The notes under the pieces: model-generated
The model's input: only the letters and a program-made list of their open reading frames with translations
Told to the model about the DNA's origin: nothing
Database searches by the model: none
Part shown: one piece after another, positions 1 through 4,453 of the stretch
Layout: the number at the start of each line of letters is the position of its first letter
How positions within the stretch are numbered: the stretch's first letter is position 1
Made by a program: the position numbers and the translations under genes
Assembly: GCA_015229165.1 (NCBI GenBank)
Contig: JADGCD010000133.1
Span: forward strand, 1 to 5,960
Reading direction: 5' to 3'
DNA: 5,960 nucleotides
Origin: Nitrospinota bacterium
GTDB taxonomy: Bacteria; Nitrospinota_A; UBA7883; JADGGD01

Positions 1-486
1 GGCCAGCGCACCCGCGTTGCAGTGGGTCAACGCGGTGTCGCCGTCGGCGAGTAAGGTAGCGCCATACTCCCCCATCCGCCGGTTGATGGCCAGGTCTTCT
101 TCGTAAATCTTCACCGCCTCGTCTTCGAGCCGGGCGACCAGCAGGGGGAGGTCGTCGCCGACGAAGGCTTCGGCCACGCCCCGCATCCGGGCGATGGCCC
201 AGAAAAGGTTCACCGCCGTGGGGCGGGAGGCGGCCAGCAGATCGAGGTCTTTCCCCCACACGGTCATGAAGGCTTCGCGGTTGGGGGCGTCGGCCCGCTT
301 GGCGCCGAGCGCCGCGCCGAAGGCGGCGGTGACGCCGATGGCGGGCGCCCCCCGGACCACCATGTCCTTTATGGCGAAGGCCACCTCTTCGGGGGTGGTG
401 TAGTCGAGCGTGACCTCCCGCCCGGGCAACGCCCGCTGGTCGATAAGGCGCACGGCGTTCCCCAGCCATTCGATGGTTCGTATCAT
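1..486 (-). CDS. mtnA: Methylthioribose-1-phosphate isomerase MtnA, N-terminal part (cut by window edge)
   Basis: This gene encodes the cytoplasmic enzyme of the methionine salvage pathway that isomerises 5-methylthioribose-1-phosphate to 5-methylthioribulose-1-phosphate. Exactly 162 codons are visible, reading leftward, and the frame is open to position 1, so the C-terminal half is missing. Recognition rests on the start MIRTIEWLGNAVRLIDQRAL, the VVRGAPAIG motif at residues 43-51 that is typical of the MtnA/eIF2B-like family, NLFWAIARM in the middle, and THCNAGALA at residues 154-162. The latter carries Cys156, matching the catalytic cysteine of the family. The catalytic Asp would lie beyond the window. 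The ATG has a good ribosome site, GGGAGAGG, four bases upstream, which touches the stop codon of the preceding cvpA-like gene. With an 11-base gap it is the fourth gene of the operon. A related aldose-phosphate isomerase is less likely given how closely the motifs match MtnA. Confidence 0.93.
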   Translation of the reverse strand, partial: MIRTIEWLGNAVRLIDQRALPGREVTLDYTTPEEVAFAIKDMVVRGAPAIGVTAAFGAALGAKRADAPNREAFMTVWGKDLDLLAASRPTAVNLFWAIARMRGVAEAFVGDDLPLLVARLEDEAVKIYEEDLAINRRMGEYGATLLADGDTALTHCNAGALA

Positions 487-497
487 GAAGCCTCTCC

Positions 498-1232
498 CTA
501 CTTCCGCTTTCCCGGATCGACCTGCTCGATGAGCTGGTCGAGGGCTTCGGAGTCCATGTCCTTCTCTTTTTTGATCTGCTCCCGCTCCTGCGGGGTCACC
601 TCTTTTTTCGCGCCGGTCAGCTCGTCCAGCGCCTTCTTTCCGGCGTCGAGATCCTTGCCGATTTTCTTAAGCGCTTTCCCGGTCCGGGCCGCCTTTTCGA
701 GATCGCCGCTCTTTTTTGCGGCGGCCTTTTCGGCCTTTTCGAGGGTCTCCGCCAGCCCCGGCGCCAGCCACGCAAAGAGGGCGCCGGAGACGCCGATGAG
801 CGGCTTGGCGGTGTAGGCGCCGTCGGTCAAATCCCCCCGCACTTCGGGGAAGAGGGCCACCGGGTACATGGCGATGGCCAGCAGGAGGAGCCCCTTGAGA
901 AGCCCCACCCCGGCCCCGGCCACCTTGTCGGCGGCGGAGACCGCTTCGGAGACGTGCAGGAGCCGACGGACCAGAATCCCGGCCACCACCACCAGCATGA
1001 CCGTCAGGAAGAACAGCAGCACGAAGGCCACGATCTCCTGCAGCGTCTTGTCGGGCAGGAAGGGGGCCAGCGTCTTCGCCCCCTCCAGGTAAAAGCGGCT
1101 GGCGACGAAATACCCGGCCACCAGCGAGGCGATGGAGAAGATCTCCTTGGCCAGCCCCCGGAAATAGGACCAGGCCATGGAGGCGCCAAGGAAGAGGAGG
1201 ACGAAGATGTCGAACCAGTGGATCAGCGACAC
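498..1232 (-). CDS. CvpA family membrane protein with charged C-terminal extension
   Basis: This is an inner-membrane protein of the CvpA (colicin V production) family, whose molecular role is poorly defined. With a GTG start at 1232 it has 244 residues. Hydrophobic segments lie at about 7-24, 30-46, 66-88 and 104-128. The run DKVAGAGVGLLKG at 102-114 matches the conserved Asp-x-x-x-Gly...Gly-x-x-x-Gly block before the last helix of the family. From about residue 161 to the end the chain is rich in Lys, Glu, Ala and Asp and probably helical or coiled coil, an extension beyond the usual CvpA core of about 160-180 residues. The GTG is chosen because GGAG (1242-1245) sits nine bases upstream and the start falls 22 bases after the previous gene's stop. 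An in-frame ATG at 1328 would add a Pro/Arg-rich stretch overlapping that gene and is unlikely. Third gene of the operon. Confidence 0.85.
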   Translation of the reverse strand: MSLIHWFDIFVLLFLGASMAWSYFRGLAKEIFSIASLVAGYFVASRFYLEGAKTLAPFLPDKTLQEIVAFVLLFFLTVMLVVVAGILVRRLLHVSEAVSAADKVAGAGVGLLKGLLLLAIAMYPVALFPEVRGDLTDGAYTAKPLIGVSGALFAWLAPGLAETLEKAEKAAAKKSGDLEKAARTGKALKKIGKDLDAGKKALDELTGAKKEVTPQEREQIKKEKDMDSEALDQLIEQVDPGKRK

Positions 1233-1241
1233 GCGAGGCGT

Positions 1242-1245
1242 CTCC
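1242..1245 (-). promoter_or_regulatory. Ribosome binding site deciding the GTG start of the CvpA-like gene
   Basis: GGAG on the minus strand lies nine bases before GTG 1232. It supports the short form of the protein over the ATG at 1328, which would overlap the upstream TPR gene by more than 70 bases. Confidence 0.6.
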
Positions 1246-1254
1246 GTGCGGCGG

Positions 1255-2013
1255 TCACTGACCGCCGGTGTGAACGCCCAGCGGCGACGGCGCGACCGCA
1301 TCGGCGGCGGCCCCGGCGGCGGCGGCAAGCGAGGCGAACTCGTCTGCGTCGATGCGGCGGACCAGATCGTCCACCACCTCCGCCGGGAGGTAGTCGTCCC
1401 CTTCGGCCTTGAGCCGGTTGAGGGCCTTGATGGCCTCGTCCTTTTTTCCCCCCATGGCCAGGGTCAGCCCCAGCGCATGCAGCAGCGGCCCTTTCGGGTA
1501 GATCCCCTCCCGGTTGAGCAGCAAATCGTAGGCCACGGCGGCGTCGGCGTACCGTCCCATCCGGACCTGGGCGTTGGCCTTGCCGACGGCGGCGACGGCG
1601 GCGACGAGCGTTCCCGCGCCCGCCTTGACCTCCGCCAGAGAATATTCGTCGAACGCCTCCTGCGCCCGTCCGGCCCGCCAGTGGAGGGCGGCCAGATCGG
1701 CGTGGGCCTGGGCCATCACCTCGTCGGGGCCGCCCCGGCTGATGACGGCGTTGAGAGCCTCGATCCCGGCGGTCGCCTGCGCCTCGGTGGCCCCGGTGGC
1801 AGGCGTCACCGCCTGCGCCTTGTAGAGCCCCTGTTGCGCCTCCTCACCGCGCGCATCCAGGTAGTAGAAGATTCCGTAGACGAGGGCGCCCATCAGGAAC
1901 GCCGCTCCGGCGCCCGCCGCCACCCGGGGCCAGCGGTTGGCCAGAACCTCCTGCAACGGGTCGGCCCCGGTGTTGTTCCCTTTATTCCTGCTCCGGTCGT
2001 ACTGTGCGGCCAT
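1255..2013 (-). CDS. Membrane-anchored tetratricopeptide repeat protein (YfgM-like architecture)
   Basis: This 252-residue protein has a short polar N-terminus (residues 1-29), one membrane segment at about 31-52 and a long Ala-rich helical C-terminal part. The C-terminal part carries TPR-like helix pairs, for example around residues 100-125 (ADLAALHWRAGRAQEAFDEY), 140-165 (GKANAQVRMGRYADAAVAYD) and 175-200 (ALGLTLAMGGKKDEAIKALN). The topology, N-in with the TPR domain outside the cytoplasm, resembles YfgM-type proteins that assist envelope protein folding at the Sec translocon. That functional link is inference from architecture only. The ATG is preceded by AAGGA with four bases between. It is the second gene of the operon, 21 bases after the PHP gene and 22 bases before the CvpA-like gene. 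The last residues (from about 225) are low-complexity Ala-rich and probably disordered. Confidence 0.8.
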   Translation of the reverse strand: MAAQYDRSRNKGNNTGADPLQEVLANRWPRVAAGAGAAFLMGALVYGIFYYLDARGEEAQQGLYKAQAVTPATGATEAQATAGIEALNAVISRGGPDEVMAQAHADLAALHWRAGRAQEAFDEYSLAEVKAGAGTLVAAVAAVGKANAQVRMGRYADAAVAYDLLLNREGIYPKGPLLHALGLTLAMGGKKDEAIKALNRLKAEGDDYLPAEVVDDLVRRIDADEFASLAAAAGAAADAVAPSPLGVHTGGQ

Positions 2014-2034
2014 GTCGTCCTTGTCGTTTGTAGG

Positions 2035-2682
2035 TTACGTCGTCGCCCGGGCCACCAGCGCGGCGGAGGCTGCGAACAGGGCGGCGACCTCGTCGTCAGT
2101 CATCCCGCATCCTTTCGCCACCCGTGCGGCCATCTCCCTGCCCATCAGGTCGCGGGGAGCGTGGGTATCGGTATTGAACACCAGCGTGGCGCCGTGGGTC
2201 CGGGCCATTTTCAGCACATGGCCGTTGGTGAAGCTGTGCCCCCCCCGGCCCGAAATCTCCAGCGCCACCCCGTAGCGCGCCGCCAGCGCCGCCTCTTCGT
2301 CGGTGATCAGCCCCGGATGGGCGAGAATATCGACCCGGGCTTCGATGGCCGCCCGGTTGGTCCCCGGCGGCACCGGCTCCACGATGGTCTCGCCGTGGAC
2401 CACGACCATCTTCATCCCGGCGGCCCGGCAGCGGGCGACCAGGCCCCCGATCCGCGCCGGGGGGACATGGGTCAGCTCCCCGCCGGGGAGAACCGTCACG
2501 GCCCCGCCGGTCATGGTGTCGGCGAACCGGCCCATCCGCTCCGCCACGAAGTCGTAGTTCGACTCGTCCACATGGTCGGTGATGGCCAGCGCCCGATAAC
2601 CGACCGCCTCCGCACGGCGGACCAACTCCGAGGGGATCAGCTCCCCGTCGGAGAAGAAGGTGTGCATGTGCAGGTCGATCAT
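2035..2682 (-). CDS. PHP-domain metal-dependent phosphoesterase, histidinol-phosphatase-like
   Basis: This is a 215-residue PHP-superfamily hydrolase that should bind several divalent metals and cleave a phosphoester. The metal ligands are visible: HMH at residues 5-7, SDGE at 11-14, TDH at 35-37, Glu69 in GGELTH, His96 in VVHGE, His122 in LAHPG, and Asp172/His174 in NTDTHAP. The chain is about the length of the bare PHP phosphatase domain, with no polymerase or other added domain. The substrate cannot be told from sequence. Histidinol phosphate is one candidate, but no his genes are nearby. The ATG at 2682 is chosen because the protein then begins two residues before the first strand, as PHP proteins do. 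Longer in-frame starts (to 2856) would run through the predicted promoter. The ribosome site is weak (TAGAG about eight bases upstream). First gene of the operon. Confidence 0.88.
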   Translation of the reverse strand: MIDLHMHTFFSDGELIPSELVRRAEAVGYRALAITDHVDESNYDFVAERMGRFADTMTGGAVTVLPGGELTHVPPARIGGLVARCRAAGMKMVVVHGETIVEPVPPGTNRAAIEARVDILAHPGLITDEEAALAARYGVALEISGRGGHSFTNGHVLKMARTHGATLVFNTDTHAPRDLMGREMAARVAKGCGMTDDEVAALFAASAALVARATT

Positions 2683-2733
2683 GAATACTACTCTATTGAG
2701 AAGCGTCGGTCCGCCGTGGCGAACGGGAAACCT

Positions 2734-2762
2734 ATAGTAAAAACATTCAATTGGGCTGTCAA
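2734..2762 (-). promoter_or_regulatory. Sigma70-type promoter of the PHP-TPR-CvpA-mtnA operon
   Basis: Reading on the minus strand there is a consensus -35 box TTGACA (2757-2762), a spacer of exactly 17 bases, and a -10 box TACTAT (2734-2739, four of six consensus bases). The spacer is AT-rich in a GC-rich genome. Transcription would start near 2727, giving a leader of about 45 bases before the ATG at 2682. Nothing else in this stretch would drive the operon. Confidence 0.75.
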
Positions 2763-2812
2763 AGGAAAACGCCCGAAGGCGCAAGCCCTCCGGTCTCCAA
2801 AAGTTCGGAGGA

Positions 2813-2827
2813 TGACAATTCGCGTCA
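2813..2827. promoter_or_regulatory. Distal palindromic site upstream of pilin 1 (TGACAATTCGCGTCA)
   Basis: A TGAC-N7-GTCA inverted repeat centred about 250 bases before the predicted pilin 1 start of transcription. The same 15 bases recur exactly at 3672-3686 upstream of pilin 2, at almost the same distance from that promoter. It fits an enhancer-type site for a sigma54 activator; the binding protein is unknown. It also lies 50 bp behind the -35 box of the divergent PHP operon. Confidence 0.6.
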
Positions 2828-2923
2828 AGGAAGCGGCTTTCGCGTAACAGCCACAATCACCTTTTTATTCATCGCATTAAACCAGCCACCCCCGTACGAT
2901 CCGCCGCCATCCCTTCACTGCAG

Positions 2924-2938
2924 TGACAATAATTGTCA
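2924..2938. promoter_or_regulatory. Proximal palindromic site upstream of pilin 1 (TGACAATAATTGTCA)
   Basis: A perfect palindrome around a central base, TGACAAT-A-ATTGTCA, centred about 140 bases before the predicted sigma54 start. The equivalent site before pilin 2 (3782-3796) differs at one base. The arms contain GACA/TGTC, the short motif reported for PilR at pilin promoters of Pseudomonas and Geobacter, but the palindromic arrangement is not that of the published PilR sites as I know them. Confidence 0.65.
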
Positions 2939-2992
2939 ACACAAAGCCCAAGCAGGATCACCGTTCACCAAGCGCCCACCGCAGCCGTGTGG

Positions 2993-3005
2993 AATCATAA
3001 TGATT
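2993..3005. promoter_or_regulatory. AT-rich palindrome, possible DNA-bending site upstream of pilin 1
   Basis: AATCATAATGATT is a perfect 13-bp palindrome in a locally AT-rich stretch between the activator sites and the sigma54 promoter. Its ATCAT lies 52 bp before the -24 GG, against 51 bp for the ATCAT in the matching element before pilin 2. It fits the IHF consensus poorly, so the role is tentative. Confidence 0.3.
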
Positions 3006-3044
3006 TTACACGCATTGAGCGAAATGCCCGGTTCACTTCTCTTG

Positions 3045-3060
3045 TGGCACAAGGTATGCT
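3045..3060 (+). promoter_or_regulatory. Sigma54 (RpoN) -24/-12 promoter of pilin 1
   Basis: TGGCAC-aaggt-ATGCT matches the sigma54 consensus TGGCAC-N5-TTGCW at all but one position, with exactly 10 bases between the invariant GG (3046-3047) and GC (3058-3059). Transcription should start near 3071, giving a leader of about 60 bases. RpoN control of major pilin genes is well established in Pseudomonas, Myxococcus and Geobacter. Confidence 0.85.
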
Positions 3061-3129
3061 CCTCTCATGTGGCGCATTGAACCGGCAAGGATTCGATGGT
3101 ACGATCATCCACCACTCAGGGACAGGGCC

Positions 3130-3495
3130 ATGTTGCAAAAGCGAAGAGAGAAAGAAGGGTTTACCCTTGTGGAGCTGCTGATCGTCGTGGCGATCATCGG
3201 CATTCTGGCGGCCATCGCCATCCCGCAGATGTCCCTTTACCGGGCCCGGGCCTACTGTTCGAGCGTAGAGTCCGATCTGGCCAACTGGGTCGTGGCGCAG
3301 GAGGCCTACTTTACCCTCAACCAGAGCTACACCACCAGCGCCGCCCTCAATGATCCCCCCGGCTTCAGGCCGAGCCCCGGCGTTGCCATCACCGTCATCG
3401 GCGCCACCCCCCTCGGGTTCTCCGCCACCGCCACCCACCCGCAGTGTCTCGATGACACGGGGGTCGCCATCGTCTACAGCTTCGACTCAATGTAG
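3130..3495 (+). CDS. Type IV pilin, first paralog
   Basis: This is a type IV prepilin subunit of 121 residues, exported and cleaved by prepilin peptidase after Gly10 (leader MLQKRREKEG) to leave a 111-residue pilin starting with Phe1. Mature Glu5 and the hydrophobic helix FTLVELLIVVAIIGILAAIA with Pro22 are the family hallmarks. The N-terminal 60 residues align without gaps to Geobacter PilA. The globular part has two cysteines (mature Cys33 and Cys96) that could pair. ATG 3130 is chosen because the in-frame ATG at 3067 lies before the predicted transcription start and would give an over-long leader. The ribosome site is only moderate (AGGGACAGG). Compared with pilin 2 the C-terminus ends early, at FDSM, missing about seven residues. 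Its codons are less C-biased, so it may be the less expressed or conditional subunit. It could be called pilA, but which paralog is the major pilin is not settled by the sequence. Confidence 0.93.
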   Translation: MLQKRREKEGFTLVELLIVVAIIGILAAIAIPQMSLYRARAYCSSVESDLANWVVAQEAYFTLNQSYTTSAALNDPPGFRPSPGVAITVIGATPLGFSATATHPQCLDDTGVAIVYSFDSM

Positions 3496-3525
3496 GGAAT
3501 CCTCACCCGAACGTTCCCTCTATAT

Positions 3526-3556
3526 AAGGGACGGCGCCACCGGCGCCGTCCCTTTT
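3526..3556 (+). terminator. Intrinsic terminator of pilin 1
   Basis: A perfect 13-bp GC-rich stem (3526-3538 with 3542-3554) closes a three-base loop and runs into TTTT (3553-3556). It lies about 30 bases after the pilin 1 stop. The A-tract on the other side could make it work in both directions. Its stem shares AAGGGACGGCGC with the terminator after pilin 2. Confidence 0.9.
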
Positions 3557-3671
3557 CCATTGTCCAAGTGATGGACCTAGCGTCATCAACGCCGCAACTG
3601 TCATTGTAAATATTGATATTACCTTCACATCACGGACCGGCGTACACAAAACAAGACACCACCCGACCGGC

Positions 3672-3686
3672 TGACAATTCGCGTCA
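3672..3686. promoter_or_regulatory. Distal palindromic site upstream of pilin 2 (TGACAATTCGCGTCA)
   Basis: Exact copy of the site at 2813-2827, with the identity extending one further base (A). It is centred about 253 bases before the predicted pilin 2 start of transcription, against about 251 for pilin 1. The sequence around it is otherwise unlike the first copy, so the match is unlikely to be passive residue of duplication. Confidence 0.6.
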
Positions 3687-3781
3687 ATCCCCATCGAATG
3701 GCGATCAACGTTGAATCCGTTGTAGTTTTTGGCCTTTCCTGCGCCGAGCGCCACAATACCCCTGACATGGTTTCGGCAGGA

Positions 3782-3796
3782 TGACGATAATTGTCA
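3782..3796. promoter_or_regulatory. Proximal palindromic site upstream of pilin 2 (TGACGATAATTGTCA)
   Basis: Differs by one base from the perfect palindrome at 2924-2938 and is centred about 143 bases before the predicted sigma54 start. The spacing to the distal site is 110 bp, against 111 bp in the first unit. Confidence 0.65.
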
Positions 3797-3854
3797 GCGC
3801 GCCGATGGCGAGAGCGGACGCGCCGATGGGCGCCGCCATAGGATGCTCTGTTCA

Positions 3855-3867
3855 TATCATTGTTTTA
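3855..3867 (+). promoter_or_regulatory. IHF-like site between activator sites and pilin 2 promoter
   Basis: TATCATTGTTTTA matches the IHF consensus WATCAA-N4-TTR at every fixed position but one, inside an AT-rich run (3851-3882) in otherwise GC-rich DNA. IHF bending between enhancer sites and a sigma54 promoter is a common arrangement. It lies about 50 bp before the -24 element. Confidence 0.4.
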
Positions 3868-3905
3868 ATGCAATATATCTGCAAAACTCCACACCGCCCC
3901 CCCTT

Positions 3906-3921
3906 TGGCACGGGGCGTGCT
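3906..3921 (+). promoter_or_regulatory. Sigma54 (RpoN) -24/-12 promoter of pilin 2
   Basis: TGGCAC-ggggc-GTGCT matches TGGCAC-N5-TTGCW at all but one position, with 10 bases between GG (3907-3908) and GC (3919-3920). Transcription should start near 3932, leaving a leader of about 71 bases. Confidence 0.82.
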
Positions 3922-3963
3922 TTGTCATGAGAGTGAATTGAACGACCACAAACGTTCAGTCGG

Positions 3964-3980
3964 GGCTTAAAAAAGCCTTT
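3964..3980 (+). other. Hairpin in the pilin 2 mRNA leader
   Basis: GGCTT-AAAA-AAGCC-TTT forms a five-bp stem with a four-base loop about 32 bases into the predicted leader and just before the ribosome site. It could protect the 5' end of an abundant mRNA or act as a weak attenuator. The short stem and only three T residues argue against efficient termination. Pilin 1 has no counterpart. Confidence 0.4.
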
Positions 3981-3987
3981 AACAACC

Positions 3988-3995
3988 AAGGGAGG
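3988..3995 (+). promoter_or_regulatory. Strong Shine-Dalgarno of pilin 2
   Basis: AAGGGAGG lies seven bases before ATG 4003, near-optimal in sequence and spacing. It contrasts with the weaker site of pilin 1 and marks this gene as the more strongly translated one. Confidence 0.8.
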
Positions 3996-4002
3996 AAACA
4001 CC

Positions 4003-4383
4003 ATGTTCCGTGCTATCCAGAAGAAAGAGGGCTTCACCCTCGTCGAGCTGCTGATCGTCGTGGCGATCATCGGCATCTTGGCGGCCATCGCCATCCCGCA
4101 GATGTCGCAGTATCGCGCCCGCGCCTTCTGCTCCTCGATCCAGTCGGATCTGGCCAACTGGGCGAAGGCTCAGGAAGCCAACTTCATCAGCGCCGCGGCC
4201 TACACGACCTCGGCCGCCGACAACGATCCCCCGGGCTTCAAGCCCTCCGCCGGCGTCACCATCGTCGGCGCCCTGACCGCCACCGGCTTCACCGGCACGG
4301 GCTCGCACGCCCAGTGTGTCGATGAAAACGGCGCCGCGATCACCTACACCTGGGATTCGGACAACGGCGGACTCCAGCCGTAA
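4003..4383 (+). CDS. Type IV pilin, second paralog (probable major pilin)
   Basis: This is a 126-residue type IV prepilin with leader MFRAIQKKEG, cleaved after Gly10 to a mature pilin of 116 residues starting at Phe1 and carrying Glu5. The N-terminal helix (mature 1-25) is identical in sequence to pilin 1. The homology continues through SDLANW, TTSAA, DPPGF and the second cysteine region. Mature Cys33 and Cys95 could form a disulfide. Two exact DNA matches of 32 and 28 bases with pilin 1 show a gene duplication. Codons end almost always in C or G, the ribosome site is strong and the gene has its own sigma54 promoter and terminator, all suiting an abundant fibre subunit. At 116 residues it is far longer than the 61-residue Geobacter sulfurreducens PilA but shares its N-terminal half. 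A pseudopilin of a secretion system is less likely, since no such genes are seen nearby. Confidence 0.94.
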   Translation: MFRAIQKKEGFTLVELLIVVAIIGILAAIAIPQMSQYRARAFCSSIQSDLANWAKAQEANFISAAAYTTSAADNDPPGFKPSAGVTIVGALTATGFTGTGSHAQCVDENGAAITYTWDSDNGGLQP

Positions 4384-4399
4384 CCGGCCTGATCCGACA

Positions 4400-4436
4400 A
4401 AAAGGGACGGCGCATCCGCGCCGTCCCTTTTCTTTT
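4400..4436 (+). terminator. Intrinsic terminator of pilin 2
   Basis: A perfect 14-bp stem (4400-4413 with 4418-4431) with a four-base loop is followed by CTTTT, about 16 bases after the pilin stop. The stem shares most of its sequence with the pilin 1 terminator. The next gene starts 17 bases beyond, so any read-through would enter it. Confidence 0.9.
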
Positions 4437-4453
4437 GTGCCATCATACCGACC

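Larger units (their letters stand above)
2683..3129. other. Divergent intergenic region between the PHP operon and the first pilin gene
   Basis: This 447-base non-coding stretch serves both directions. It holds the minus-strand sigma70 promoter (2734-2762), two TGAC-N7-GTCA palindromes (2813-2827 and 2924-2938), an AT-rich element around 2991-3006, and the plus-strand sigma54 promoter (3045-3060) followed by a pilin leader of about 60 bases. Short open frames here have no ribosome sites or recognisable protein features. Confidence 0.7.
3496..4002. other. Intergenic region between the two pilin genes
   Basis: This 507-base stretch has no convincing protein gene. In order it contains the pilin 1 terminator, about 110 bases with no recognised signal apart from a weak repeat GTCCA/TGGAC at 3562-3576, two palindromic activator-type sites (3672-3686, 3782-3796), an IHF-like element (3855-3867), a sigma54 promoter (3906-3921), and a leader with a hairpin and a strong ribosome site. 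It repeats the order of elements before pilin 1. Confidence 0.75.

Noticed and set aside
2766..2781. Minus-strand CGCC-TTCG-GGCG hairpin followed by TTTT as a terminator
   Set aside because: The stem is only four bp and no minus-strand gene lies to its right to be terminated.
2757..2830. Possible cyclic-dinucleotide (GEMM-like) riboswitch, from a stretch reminiscent of the GCAAAGCC...CGG core
   Set aside because: The paired helices and tetraloop-receptor parts of that class cannot be built. The stretch overlaps the divergent sigma70 promoter and lies upstream of the pilin sigma54 promoter, so it would not be in the pilin transcript.
1177..2847. Long plus-strand open frame (556 codons) antisense to the PHP, TPR and CvpA genes
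   Set aside because: It is rich in Arg, Gly, Pro and His with no domain or ribosome site and mirrors three well-supported genes. This is a typical shadow frame in high-GC DNA.
3067..3129. Earlier in-frame ATG (3067) for pilin 1
   Set aside because: It precedes the predicted transcription start near 3071 and would give an atypically long prepilin leader. The ATG at 3130 gives a ten-residue leader like that of pilin 2.
3562..3576. GTCCA/TGGAC inverted repeat in the inter-pilin region
   Set aside because: Five bp arms around a five-base gap are expected by chance, and there is no counterpart before pilin 1.
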